From: Promethearchaeota archaeon
GTDB lineage: Archaea; Asgardarchaeota; Lokiarchaeia; Sigynarchaeales; SOKP01
Length of the DNA: 64,000 bases
Direction: 5' to 3'
NCBI GenBank assembly: GCA_014730295.1
Contig: WJIN01000408.1
Coordinates: 1-64,000, forward strand
Positions 46,010-55,588 of the stretch are shown here, in pieces. The notes under the pieces are model-generated. The model saw only the letters and a program-made list of their open reading frames with translations, was not told the origin of the DNA and searched no databases. Positions within the stretch are counted from its first letter, which is position 1; each line of letters begins with the position of its first letter. The position numbers were made by a program, and so were the translations under genes.

Positions 46010-46534
46010 ATGGCCAGTGATAAATATACTGAATATATCTATAAAGTGGTGGGAGAGAGCATTAAAAAGAATCCCGAAACCATATTTGACCCTCAAGAAG
46101 TTTATCTGATTATCGATAAAGATATGAGCTTAATATGGATATGGGCAGGAGCTAAATCCCGGTTATTTCATCGATATATCGCATCTTCATGGGCGGGTAA
46201 ACTGAAAAGCAAAAAACCATTCTATAATTTTAACTATGAACTAATTAAACAAGGACGAGAACCAGAAGAGTTTAAAGTTATTATTGGCGAAATTGACGAA
46301 GGAAGGATGGATTTAGATTATCCTGGGGAATCTAGAAAACTAAAAATAGAAGGAAAAAAAATATCTCTTGATAAAGTAAAAGCCAAAATTAGCAAAGAGC
46401 ATATTTCTAACAAAAAAATCTCAACCATCAAATCAATTCTCTCAGAAATTAAAGAAATGCAAATGCATATTCAGTATTCAATGCAGCATATTCAAAAGAG
46501 AATTAATAAGATAAATACTATTTTGGATACCTAA
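46010..46534 (+). CDS. Gelsolin-like domain protein with C-terminal coiled coil
   Basis: 174 aa. Residues 28-95 follow the gelsolin repeat: EVYLIIDKDMSLIWIWAGAK, a helix (RLFHRYIASSWAGKL), then QGREPEEFKVIIGE, which resembles the E-G-x-E-P-x-x-F signature of gelsolin/severin domains. Residues 125-174 are a basic, heptad-rich helix. Gelsolins bind actin and cap or sever filaments, and Asgard gelsolin-domain proteins are known to act on actin. A single domain is short for severing. It lies 8 bases before a roadblock-GTPase gene, clearly one transcription unit with it. Confidence 0.72.
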   Translation: MASDKYTEYIYKVVGESIKKNPETIFDPQEVYLIIDKDMSLIWIWAGAKSRLFHRYIASSWAGKLKSKKPFYNFNYELIKQGREPEEFKVIIGEIDEGRMDLDYPGESRKLKIEGKKISLDKVKAKISKEHISNKKISTIKSILSEIKEMQMHIQYSMQHIQKRINKINTILDT

Positions 46535-46542
46535 TAATTTGC

Positions 46543-47499
46543 GTGAGTAAAATGATTAAAACCGAAACTCTTGACAACCTTCTTGAAAATTTCATTGAAA
46601 ACATACCTGAATTAACCGCAGCACTGATAGTGGATGTGGATGGTTTAATCATCGCTCAAAAATCAATCAAGGGATTTGATGAGGAAATAATTGGAGCGAT
46701 CATGGCAATCTTGGATCAAACCATGAATAAAGTGAAACGTTTCGCAGAAACTTCTTTTGGAAGTGGGACCTTAGACACAAACGAGTTTCGTTTGTTTTAT
46801 CTTGAACTAGGTGGAGATGTACCCGCTCTGTTTGTATTAGTCGCTGACCCTTATTCTGATATTGATAAATATATTCCTTATTCTTACTTAGTGGCCGAAA
46901 GAGTCTCTTTAGCCTTACATGACAGAGAAATTGAAACCCGTTTACCGAAATTGTTGGAGGATGGAACATTACGCTTTAATTCGCATAATTCCGATAGTGG
47001 CTCGGTAAAAAATATTTTGGTGATCGGTTCGTCCCAAGTAGGCAAGACTACCTTAACTCAGCTCTATGCGAATCAAGAATTCATAGAAGCATATAAACCA
47101 ACCATCGGAATATCGGTTGCAGAGAAAGAATTACAAATAACTCAACAAATCAAATCTACTCTTTATTTATTTGATATGGGAGGGCTCAAAACCTTCGCAA
47201 AAATTCGGAAATATTTTTATCAAAAACTTGATGCTAAAACAATCATGATTGTCTTTGATTATACTAGGGAGGAAACCCTAAACGATGTGAGTGATTGGTT
47301 CGATGAGGCCAATTTATTCAATAAAGAATCAGAGGTTAATTACATCTTGGTCGGAAATAAAGTGGATCTAATTGATGATACAGGACACTTGAGAATAAGG
47401 GCGGAAGAAATAGCAATGAAGCACAATTGCCAGTTTTTTGAAACATCAGCTCAAACTGGTCAAGGTATTGATGAACTGTTTATGAACATAGCATTTTAA
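46543..47499 (+). CDS. Roadblock/LC7 domain fused to a Ras-like small GTPase
   Basis: 318 aa, GTG start (ATG at 46552 also possible). Residues about 5-125 are a roadblock/LC7 domain (LTAALIVDVDGLIIAQKSI). Residues 151-317 are a Ras/Arf-type GTPase: P-loop GSSQVGKTT with K168, switch II D211-MGG, N272-KVD for guanine, and ETSAQTG. The DMGG, in place of DTAGQ, lacks the usual catalytic Gln, so hydrolysis may be slow or need a partner. No prenylation Cys is present. Roadblock domains often act as GTPase regulators, so this may be self-regulating. Co-transcription with the gelsolin-like gene suggests cytoskeletal control (inference). Confidence 0.88.
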   Translation: MSKMIKTETLDNLLENFIENIPELTAALIVDVDGLIIAQKSIKGFDEEIIGAIMAILDQTMNKVKRFAETSFGSGTLDTNEFRLFYLELGGDVPALFVLVADPYSDIDKYIPYSYLVAERVSLALHDREIETRLPKLLEDGTLRFNSHNSDSGSVKNILVIGSSQVGKTTLTQLYANQEFIEAYKPTIGISVAEKELQITQQIKSTLYLFDMGGLKTFAKIRKYFYQKLDAKTIMIVFDYTREETLNDVSDWFDEANLFNKESEVNYILVGNKVDLIDDTGHLRIRAEEIAMKHNCQFFETSAQTGQGIDELFMNIAF

Positions 47500-47598
47500 A
47501 CCATTATTTGATTTTATTTTTTGAACTGATATAAATTTATTTTTCGCGCTACTTTTCTATTTACAATAATAGTAAATGCCTATATTGAATAATTTAAG

Positions 47599-48141
47599 AT
47601 GGCATCCATGACCTCTTCATTCCCCTATAAATCGATCTTAGTGGTCTGTAGCGTCAATACGGCACGGAGTCCAATAGTTGAGGGGTATCTAATTGAGTTT
47701 TTTAGAAGTCTTGGATTAAATGTTGAAGTTAATTCGGGTGGAATCGCCTCGAATGCGCGAGATGGAATGCTTATTTCTCTTGATGCTAAATTAGTTATGA
47801 AAGAAGAGGGAATTGACTTACTTGAAGATGCAACCTCGATTGACCTAAAAAAACATCAGAAATATTTAGCAAATGCCGATTTGATCTTAACCCTTACAGA
47901 ACAACATAAGAGAGCGATATTCCAATTAAATGGCACAAAAAGAGTTTTTAACGGTAAAATTTTCACATTGAAAGAATTTGCAGGAGGAAAAGGAGATATT
48001 AAAGACCCTTCTATGAAAGGGGTTGAGGGCTTTCGAAAAGCACGCGATGAAATAAAGGCTTGCTTGATAAAGGGTTTGGAAAAATGGTTCTCAGAAGATA
48101 TTTTATCAAATTTATTGAATAACGAGAAGAATTCATCATGA
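47599..48141 (+). CDS. Low-molecular-weight protein tyrosine phosphatase family protein
   Basis: 180 aa. The phosphate-binding loop is C17-SVNTA-R23-S24 (CX5R-S), and a DP pair (KDPSMKG) near the C-terminus provides the general acid. This family removes phosphate from protein tyrosine or acts as arsenate reductase; the extra Cys pair of arsenate reductases is not evident. The stop overlaps the start of uppP by four bases (ATGA), so the two are translationally coupled. Confidence 0.85.
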   Translation: MASMTSSFPYKSILVVCSVNTARSPIVEGYLIEFFRSLGLNVEVNSGGIASNARDGMLISLDAKLVMKEEGIDLLEDATSIDLKKHQKYLANADLILTLTEQHKRAIFQLNGTKRVFNGKIFTLKEFAGGKGDIKDPSMKGVEGFRKARDEIKACLIKGLEKWFSEDILSNLLNNEKNSS

Positions 48142-48983
48142 TTGAGTATATAATTATTGCGATACTTCAAGGATTTTTTGAATGGTTGCCAATCTCCTCA
48201 TCTGGTCAAGTTATGATAGTTTCTATAGCATTTTTTGGTATCAGTCCCGCTGAAGCTTTTAGTCTGGCGATTTGGCTTCATATGGGAACGATGCTTGCAG
48301 TCCTATTAAAATATAGAATAGATTATTACAATATAATAAAATCTATATTCTTCAATAAAGAGAAAAATTCGAAAAAAACTATTAATGAGAGAAATTGGTT
48401 AATTATTGCGACTATTGGAACCGCGATCACGGCATTGCCACTTTATTTCGTATTTAAGATTATATTGGAAGATTATTTCAGCGCGACTCAAGGAGATATT
48501 ATAACCCTAATCATTGCGGGATTATTAATAATTACAGGTGTCATTATCCTTCTCACTAAGAAACTCACTGGGAAAAAAACAGTTGAGGATCTTTCAGAAA
48601 AGTTTTTTCAATCAGATAGTTTGATTTCAGGACTGGCTCAGGGAGTTTCAATCTTGCCGGGCGTTTCTCGATCTGGAGTAACCGTCTCTTCCATTTTACT
48701 TCAGAATTATACCCAAAATAATGCGTTGAAGTTGAGTTTTCTCATTTCCGTCCCAGCAGTAATCGGCTCTGTCGTGGCGGATGTTCTTTTTGGAAGTGGT
48801 TCGGTGTTTGGCACTCTAGATCTCTCGGTAATACTCATCTCAACGGGAGTAAGCTTTATCGTGGGGTATTTATCTATTGAAGGATTGCTGAAACTCGCAA
48901 AAAGAATTAATTTTGGATATTTCTGTATTATTTATGGTCTAATCGCATTTTTTATTATCATTCCCTTTTTGTTCCTTACGTGA
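48138..48983 (+). CDS. uppP: Undecaprenyl-diphosphatase (UppP/BacA) family membrane protein
   Basis: 281 aa, about eight membrane helices. The two family motifs are present: EWLPISSSGQ (from E15) and GVSRSGVTVSS in the second half. In bacteria UppP recycles the undecaprenyl carrier. In archaea the likely substrate is dolichyl/polyprenyl diphosphate used for N-glycosylation. It is coupled to the upstream phosphatase gene. Confidence 0.92.
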   Translation: MIEYIIIAILQGFFEWLPISSSGQVMIVSIAFFGISPAEAFSLAIWLHMGTMLAVLLKYRIDYYNIIKSIFFNKEKNSKKTINERNWLIIATIGTAITALPLYFVFKIILEDYFSATQGDIITLIIAGLLIITGVIILLTKKLTGKKTVEDLSEKFFQSDSLISGLAQGVSILPGVSRSGVTVSSILLQNYTQNNALKLSFLISVPAVIGSVVADVLFGSGSVFGTLDLSVILISTGVSFIVGYLSIEGLLKLAKRINFGYFCIIYGLIAFFIIIPFLFLT

Positions 48984-49030
48984 ATTAGAAATTAGAACAA
49001 CGATGATTTAATTTAGGTGAAATTCTCTTA

Positions 49031-49933
49031 TTACAAGTTATCCAAATAATTTAAAATATACTCAACAATTACTTGTTCAACATTCTCTACACCGGCAAAA
49101 CCAGGAAAATCATTCAAATCAAGCAAATAATAACCATCCCGATTAAGCGGTTTTACTAAATCAAATCCGAAAATATTGAGATTCAATTCTTTTGAAAGAA
49201 TTCGACTCAGCACTTTAATCTCTTCGGTCAATTCAAATGACTGGCGCTCAATCTCTTCAACGTCGATTGATTCTGGCTTATCTCTCAAATAAATATATAT
49301 AGGATTTTCTCTCTGAATCCCATACATTTTATCTCCCACCACATACACCTTTCTATCAATTCCATCGCATTCGATAAATTCTTGAATATATAAATCAAAA
49401 TACAGAAAATCCTTTTTAGATAAGATAAAATCATCGATTTCATTTCGCTCGCGGGCTAAAAAATTAAATCGAAAAAACTCATTATGTTGATCATGGCTTT
49501 TAAATACTAATGGAAGTTTGGGAGCGGCCCAATTCTTAAAATGTTTCAAATCTTTTAGCGGGGAAGGATGAATCCAAGAATTCGGTAGATAAAAGTGCTC
49601 TAAATCGTCTTTATATCTTTTAAGTGTGTGTCTTAGATGGCTATCGAGAGCAATCTTATTTTTGCATAATAAGACCGAGCTTAGATCGTTAATTGTAGGA
49701 ATATCAAATAGATTGGCAATATGGAGCAAATCAATGGACGCCTCTCCACCAATTTTGGTAACAATCAAGTTATATTGTTTCAATTGTTCATAATAATCGG
49801 GTAAATTGATGGAATCCTTAATAGGGTCATGAAAATCCAATTGAAGAGTAGATATTTTTTCCAATCTTTTCGTAATTTTTTGGATTAATGGAATATCGCA
49901 TTTGGCTGATATCAATATACGATGTGTCATCAT
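49031..49933 (-). CDS. ATP-grasp ligase/kinase (RimK or inositol-phosphate kinase-like)
   Basis: 300 aa. Visible ATP-grasp marks are LPLVFKSHD, YIQEFIECDGIDRKVYVVGD, and a C-terminal FGFDLVKP then YYLLDLNDFPGF, where the metal-binding Asp/Asn are expected. The N-terminal strand pattern (RILISAKCDIPLIQKI) and the final motif resemble inositol 1,3,4-trisphosphate 5/6-kinases as well as RimK-type ligases. The substrate cannot be decided from sequence. It is convergent with uppP and has no operon partner. Confidence 0.72.
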   Translation of the reverse strand: MMTHRILISAKCDIPLIQKITKRLEKISTLQLDFHDPIKDSINLPDYYEQLKQYNLIVTKIGGEASIDLLHIANLFDIPTINDLSSVLLCKNKIALDSHLRHTLKRYKDDLEHFYLPNSWIHPSPLKDLKHFKNWAAPKLPLVFKSHDQHNEFFRFNFLARERNEIDDFILSKKDFLYFDLYIQEFIECDGIDRKVYVVGDKMYGIQRENPIYIYLRDKPESIDVEEIERQSFELTEEIKVLSRILSKELNLNIFGFDLVKPLNRDGYYLLDLNDFPGFAGVENVEQVIVEYILNYLDNL

Positions 49934-50173
49934 TAAAACTCGCTATGATGTGAATTATATTTTATTGAATTGAGTGTTATAGGATAATAGTATTTCCTTA
50001 TCTTTATTTCTATCAAATTCTCTTCATTCCGAATTATACTATATATGTATGGTTGGGACTATTAATTTTAGGATTTAAGCTATTTAGTGATATATAGAAT
50101 GGAGAAGGAAACAGAATTCTTATAAACTATAGAGTCCAATTAAAATTAACTAATTTATAAAAAATGATTTTTC

Positions 50174-51463
50174 ATGGCTGATGAAATTTTAGAAGGTCGA
50201 GAAGATCTTAAAGGATTTAGTCGATTTGTCCTCTTCCAAGTGTTTATAATCGGTATTTTATGGCTCGCTGACACATTTTTCTATTTTTTTGAGCAGAACA
50301 TATTTAATACCTATATAACTCAGGTATTGAATTTAGACGATATTTATGTCGCTATTATGGTAGCGCTCTCTGCAACTGTGGGTTTAATAACGAATTTCGT
50401 TTGGGGGATTTTTTCGGATAATACGAGATCGAAATATGGTAGAAGAAGACCCTTTCTCTTATTTTCCATTTTTGCCGGTGTAGGAATGGTCCTATTTGCG
50501 TTTTCAAACAACTATCTCCTGTGTGTGATCTTTGATGTCTTATTAATTGGAATTACAGCAAATGCAGTATCCGTTGCTTCAAGAGCCTTAATTCCTGACG
50601 TATCTAAATTAGAGCAAAGAGGAAGAGCAAATGGAATTGTTCAAGCGGTTTCATATCTTGGATTAATATTTGGATTAGTTATTTTTCTGGTATTTTATGA
50701 TGATCTGGGTTCTGATAATACAGCCGTCGCTTTGAATACCCATATTATTGTACTAATAATTGGTGGGATTGTATATTTAGCTTCGGGGATAATTGGTTTC
50801 GTATTTATTAAAGAAAAACCTCCATCTGAATTACCGCCAAAGAAGAATTTTTCTACTGAAATAAAAGAATTATTTGATATTGAACTTCTTAAAGAACAGA
50901 AAAATTTCTTCAGAGTAATCTTAGCATCATCAGTATATCAAACAGGTATAGGATGTGTTATGGCACTGCTTTTTTCATGGCTACTAGATGATATTCCATT
51001 CAAAATGACAGAATTATTAATAGCAATAGGAGTAGGTTTTCTGCTTTTATTTCCTTGTGTCATTTTATTAGGACGGTTAGCCGACAAATTTGGGCGGAAA
51101 AAGTTTATGCCCATAGTGGTCTTTCTAATAGCATTATCATTTTTCTTTGTGCCCTTTGCTAGCCAATCTGCTAACTTGATATTATTTATCATCGTCACAC
51201 CCTTTATGTTGTTAGGATTGCTTGGTTTGAACACATTAATCAATACTTGGGCTCAGGACACGCTTCCTGAAGGTAAAAAAGGTCAATTTTACGGAATCTT
51301 TAATATAACATTTACAATACCACAAATTATTGGTGGTTTAATTGGAGGTGTTATTTCGGATACATTTGGACGTGACTATATTTTTATCGCAGGAGCTATA
51401 TTTTTCTTAGTATCCATACCACTCTTCTTGATCGTCAAGGAAACCTTAAAAATTGAAAAATAA
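50174..51463 (+). CDS. MFS sugar transporter (GPH/SLC45-like)
   Basis: 429 aa, twelve predicted membrane helices. The loop motif between helices 2 and 3 reads GIFSDNTRSKYGRRRPF, as in glycoside-pentoside-hexuronide and sucrose-type carriers, and the second half repeats it as GRLADKFGRKKF. It probably imports a sugar or glycoside with a cation. It converges with a dehydrogenase/glycoside-hydrolase pair, with which it may form a sugar-use cluster. A nine-T run follows the stop. Confidence 0.8.
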   Translation: MADEILEGREDLKGFSRFVLFQVFIIGILWLADTFFYFFEQNIFNTYITQVLNLDDIYVAIMVALSATVGLITNFVWGIFSDNTRSKYGRRRPFLLFSIFAGVGMVLFAFSNNYLLCVIFDVLLIGITANAVSVASRALIPDVSKLEQRGRANGIVQAVSYLGLIFGLVIFLVFYDDLGSDNTAVALNTHIIVLIIGGIVYLASGIIGFVFIKEKPPSELPPKKNFSTEIKELFDIELLKEQKNFFRVILASSVYQTGIGCVMALLFSWLLDDIPFKMTELLIAIGVGFLLLFPCVILLGRLADKFGRKKFMPIVVFLIALSFFFVPFASQSANLILFIIVTPFMLLGLLGLNTLINTWAQDTLPEGKKGQFYGIFNITFTIPQIIGGLIGGVISDTFGRDYIFIAGAIFFLVSIPLFLIVKETLKIEK

Positions 51464-51475
51464 CATCAATTATTC

Positions 51476-51484
51476 TTTTTTTTT
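51476..51484 (+). terminator. Oligo-T terminator after the MFS transporter gene
   Basis: Nine consecutive T residues lie about a dozen bases after the MFS stop codon, in the gap between two convergent genes. The pattern fits archaeal oligo-T termination. Confidence 0.45.
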
Positions 51485-51548
51485 ATTATTAATCTTAGCT
51501 TAATCTAGAGTTAGATTATAAAAGAGAATAGTTAAAGTAAGTTTTATC

Positions 51549-52562
51549 TTATTTTCTTTGTGGTTCGACGATGATTTTAATCCATTCTTCACGATTATAA
51601 TACTTAAACGCGTCTACAGCTTCTTCGAGCGTAATGCGTTTTGTAATCAAGTTTTCGAGGTCTAATGCTCCCGAGGCAATCATATCAAGTGCCTCATCCC
51701 AATAATCCTTTTCGGCTTTCGAATTTACCATCGCTTCGGGATATACCAACTCTACGCCTTTTTTTCTACAATTGACATATGGGATGTATTGCATTTTCTG
51801 CGCTCCAAATACCACCACGCGATATCCAGGGTTTATTAAATCTATTGCATCCAGTAATGTTTCGTTCAAACCTACCATTTCAAATACAGCATGGGGAACC
51901 CCAAATTCCTTCGAGATCTCATCCACCACAGTATAATTGCCATGGGTAGGACGCGTGAATTCATTCGGATCAAACGTTTCAGCACCCCATTTTTCAGCTA
52001 AATTCCGTTTATGATGATATGGTTCCGAAGCGGCTACCTCAATTCCATTATTCAACAGAATTTGAGTCAAAATTAAGCCAATTGGTCCAAGTCCAAAAAC
52101 TACAGCTTTCGGAGTTCCCTCAATGCGCTCAAATTCAGCTCGTTCGAAGCAATTAATCGCACATCCCACTGCGTCTGCAAAGGAGATTTCGTCCATTGTC
52201 ATATCATTTCTCACGATGGGGCGTGCTCCTGTTTTCTCATCCTTTCCGTGTCCAATTACATTTACATAGGTTGAATATTCGGCATAACCTTGCCCCATAC
52301 GCGCCAGATGATCACCTACTTCGATTCCGTCCACATTTTCACCAACTTCGACCGCAATTGCTCCTGTTTCATGACCGTGACCGCCTGGCTCATGGGCTTC
52401 AATCCAATGTCCACCTTCAAATATCCCGACATCGCTCCCGCAAATTCCCACAGATACCATTTTCGCTAACACATCATCCGGTCCACATTCGGGGATGGAA
52501 ACGTCGATTAGCTCAACAGTCCATGATTCTGGGAACACTAGTGCTCTCATTGTTCCTTTCAT
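51549..52562 (-). CDS. Zinc-dependent alcohol/sugar dehydrogenase (MDR family)
   Basis: 337 aa. The catalytic zinc ligands of the medium-chain dehydrogenases are present: C41 (VGICGSD), H64 and E65 (GHGHETG). The cofactor loop is VFGLGPIGL, near residue 155. The four-Cys structural zinc loop is missing, as in some sugar dehydrogenases. The substrate is unknown; a sugar or polyol is suggested by the GH38-like gene 47 bases upstream in the same operon. Base composition appears a little richer in GC than in neighbouring genes. Confidence 0.85.
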   Translation of the reverse strand: MKGTMRALVFPESWTVELIDVSIPECGPDDVLAKMVSVGICGSDVGIFEGGHWIEAHEPGGHGHETGAIAVEVGENVDGIEVGDHLARMGQGYAEYSTYVNVIGHGKDEKTGARPIVRNDMTMDEISFADAVGCAINCFERAEFERIEGTPKAVVFGLGPIGLILTQILLNNGIEVAASEPYHHKRNLAEKWGAETFDPNEFTRPTHGNYTVVDEISKEFGVPHAVFEMVGLNETLLDAIDLINPGYRVVVFGAQKMQYIPYVNCRKKGVELVYPEAMVNSKAEKDYWDEALDMIASGALDLENLITKRITLEEAVDAFKYYNREEWIKIIVEPQRK

Positions 52563-52609
52563 AAAATAACCTCTAATAAAAAATAATCATCAAATCTACA
52601 AATAATTGA

Positions 52610-55402
52610 TCATCTGCCCCTAATTCCGTCAATTAACAAGCGAATCATCAATTTCAGACTAAGATTTAACGGTTTTGGTTTTACTTTCCCATCAACTTCG
52701 GGATCAAAATTTTCGTTTACCTTTCGTACCCATTCAAGATAGGACATATCTAATAATTCTTCTATGCCAAATTCCTTAACCAGATTTTCTGCGATAGTAT
52801 TATATAAAGAATAATTATCATATATTCGAGGGTTTTGCTTATTTCCTATCAGTATGAGCGGAGGAAGAGAAAAATGATCCGCAAAGTTTTGGATTTCTTT
52901 TGGGGGTTGATTACCTATATACGGAGATAATATCAACTCGAATTGCACTTCTTTTCCGCTAAATGTGGAGGCAGTCGAATGATAGGTTCCAAATAACTGA
53001 GGAATAATTTCTTGCGCATGTCCCGAACCTTTAGTCCAATAATTAAAATGCTCCCCATAGTAAGTACCAAATGGATTGATTCTAATTTGCTGTCCCGTAT
53101 CTTGCGCGTCGCCAAAACCTTTATCTTTTATTTTTATCGGAGAGAATGCGAAATTTGCTGCTTTTAATGCATTAAATCCCACGAGTATTCCTTTTTTATT
53201 GTTTGTGAGAGCCATCCAGCCATCAGAGATATTTGCAACCATACATCCAATATCAAAGTTCTTCGGATCCACGAGTTTCATATCACAATCAAAATAAGAT
53301 ACATATCCCATAAAATTCCGTTTCCATACACGTAAAGGAGCTTCCGTTCCAATAATTTTAGGCTTAATTTCGCAGGGCATCACCTCTCGCCATCGCTCAT
53401 CCCACGGATCTTCCACAAAAGAGGTGCCATCTTCACTACACTTTTCCCCTTTAATATCACATAGTTTCATTTTCACCTCTACAAAAATATGTTTAAGTCC
53501 CGCATAGAGAGTTATCGTTTTTTCCGCAACAACAGATGCATCTTGAATGATTTTAAATTGGGAAATTAATTTTATCTTTGCGGAAAAACCATCAGAACCG
53601 TCACGCATCACAATTATATCATCGATGCTTGCAGAATAGCGTTTTTCTTTCTTTGGATCACCAAATACTACTGCAGAATCTAAGAAATTATCGCACCCAA
53701 ATTCCTCGTCTTTATATCGTAATGAATGGATTTTTCCGTGTTGATCTAACTTTATAGTTATAAATTCATTTGATATTTCGTATTTAGTTGCTCTCAATTC
53801 GTTGTTACTAGGCTCAGTTTTTTCTTCCTGAATCTCTAATTTAGCTTGAAAAAACCTATTATCAGAAAATCGAGCGGGGTCTATTATTGCCTCAATCGTA
53901 TGACCGGAATTATCTCCTTGATGATAGACATAATAATCGATATCATTTTTGATGAGTAATTGTGGAGGGCGGATATCTAATTTTTGAATTATTTGATTTG
54001 AAAGTTCGGTCTTTATCAACAATGGAGAAATTATATTTACTCGTTCTCTTTCTGAAATTCCGCGATTAACTATGGGAATGGTGGTAAGGATGATCTCCTC
54101 ATTCCCTATGTTTTTATAGATTTTGGAAAATGAATCTTCCATGGCTAAACTTAATGCTTTATCAGCTGCATGGTGAGAGCGAATAGCATAATTCATCGCA
54201 GTCTTTCTTCGATGAGGGTGCTGGAACGGCATAGACATCCCAAAATTAGTTGTAGAGGCAAAAAGAATTTGATTTTTAATATATGTATCAGCAGCAGCAT
54301 CTTCATTTCGTATATATTGAGCTATTTCATTTTTCTTCTGAGTCAATCCAGTAGAACATAACGTATCTGAAATACATTTAAACCACCGTGCTCTTTGACC
54401 GACTGTCCAAAATCTAGTATTATTGTATTTTTGCGCCCAATTATAAAATCCATTCCAATTTCCATCTGCCACATCTTGTTTGAGAATAGTCTTCCCATAT
54501 ACTTTCATCTTGGGGATAACGTCAAGTAGATTGGCAAATTCCACGTGCTCATATCCATCTACGATTTCCGCAAATTCATCTAAACCCCGAGTATTTGGCA
54601 TCCAATTGAGGAATTTAGGTAAAGAGACCCCAATCCAATTGTCATAATCCATATCGAAATTAAGGAAGAGTAGCGCATGCCCTTCTATAAGATCCTTTTC
54701 TTGGTATTTTCGAATTCGTTCAAACCATTTTTTAATAGAATAATAATCAAGAATATCCCCAAACGCATACATGGGAATCATTAGCATTGATGTATTAGAA
54801 ACTGCAGATTGAAATTCCACTAAACCATATCTTTGGTTAAGATCTAAGCGGGGATTAAGAAAAGGTCGGCTCACGTCAAATGGATAGACAGAATAGTAAA
54901 TACCAATACCCTCAACTCCTAATTTATTGTATTGTTCGATCATTCCTTGTGTAAACATCGTCTCTTGAGTACGAGCATAGGGGGCGATACGATTACCAAA
55001 TAATTGTTTTACTCCAATCCCCATAGAATTTTCTAAAAACCATTGATGTTGGATTTCAAATTGTTCCGTATCTAAAACCGGTTGTGCGACATTCCCCCAA
55101 GACCCTATTAGAACCTCATCCTTTCCCGCTTTACATCGTTCGATTACTCGTTCAAGAACGTCTTGCTGATATTCTTGCTGAAGTTGTATAGACCAAAACG
55201 TATCTGCATAGTCCCAAGTCATACGCATTTTTCCATTGCAGAGTCCTTTATCCTCGATTTCATCTAATTTATCGAGGATAGCTCGCATTAATTTCATATC
55301 TTTTCCGAATCCAGTGGGTCCGCGACTATCTCCTCGGTACGAATGATAATAATTGATATGAGGGGATAGGACAAAATAAATCTTTTTTTCATCTATATGC
55401 AA
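52610..55402 (-). CDS. Glycoside hydrolase, GH38-like (alpha-mannosidase-like)
   Basis: 930 aa, no signal peptide. The N-terminal third has the order of a GH38 (beta/alpha)7 barrel: FVLSPHINYYHSY at the start, then DEVLIGSWGNVAQPVLDTEQ, then NRIAPYARTQETMFTQGMIE. The rest is beta-rich, like the GH38 C-terminal sandwiches (SNEFITIKLDQHGKIHSLRY is the usual hinge). The HxD zinc pair of GH38 reads H-I-N here, and the nucleophile is not obvious, so specificity is doubtful. The product may be passed to the dehydrogenase encoded next in the operon. A different but related barrel family remains possible. Confidence 0.55.
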   Translation of the reverse strand: MHIDEKKIYFVLSPHINYYHSYRGDSRGPTGFGKDMKLMRAILDKLDEIEDKGLCNGKMRMTWDYADTFWSIQLQQEYQQDVLERVIERCKAGKDEVLIGSWGNVAQPVLDTEQFEIQHQWFLENSMGIGVKQLFGNRIAPYARTQETMFTQGMIEQYNKLGVEGIGIYYSVYPFDVSRPFLNPRLDLNQRYGLVEFQSAVSNTSMLMIPMYAFGDILDYYSIKKWFERIRKYQEKDLIEGHALLFLNFDMDYDNWIGVSLPKFLNWMPNTRGLDEFAEIVDGYEHVEFANLLDVIPKMKVYGKTILKQDVADGNWNGFYNWAQKYNNTRFWTVGQRARWFKCISDTLCSTGLTQKKNEIAQYIRNEDAAADTYIKNQILFASTTNFGMSMPFQHPHRRKTAMNYAIRSHHAADKALSLAMEDSFSKIYKNIGNEEIILTTIPIVNRGISERERVNIISPLLIKTELSNQIIQKLDIRPPQLLIKNDIDYYVYHQGDNSGHTIEAIIDPARFSDNRFFQAKLEIQEEKTEPSNNELRATKYEISNEFITIKLDQHGKIHSLRYKDEEFGCDNFLDSAVVFGDPKKEKRYSASIDDIIVMRDGSDGFSAKIKLISQFKIIQDASVVAEKTITLYAGLKHIFVEVKMKLCDIKGEKCSEDGTSFVEDPWDERWREVMPCEIKPKIIGTEAPLRVWKRNFMGYVSYFDCDMKLVDPKNFDIGCMVANISDGWMALTNNKKGILVGFNALKAANFAFSPIKIKDKGFGDAQDTGQQIRINPFGTYYGEHFNYWTKGSGHAQEIIPQLFGTYHSTASTFSGKEVQFELILSPYIGNQPPKEIQNFADHFSLPPLILIGNKQNPRIYDNYSLYNTIAENLVKEFGIEELLDMSYLEWVRKVNENFDPEVDGKVKPKPLNLSLKLMIRLLIDGIRGR

Positions 55403-55588
55403 GTTTCTTCATCAATATCTCTCATTAATTATAAAAATAAGTGTTTTTTAAGTTAAAAAGGTTAAGAGATTTGATAACACAACGGCTCGGAAGCTTGTTA
55501 ATGATGAAAACTAGGTTAAAAATATATGAAAAAAGAGAGTTTCTTGAAATATTGTAAAATAATTTAACTCGAAAAGGTGCTCTCAGAA

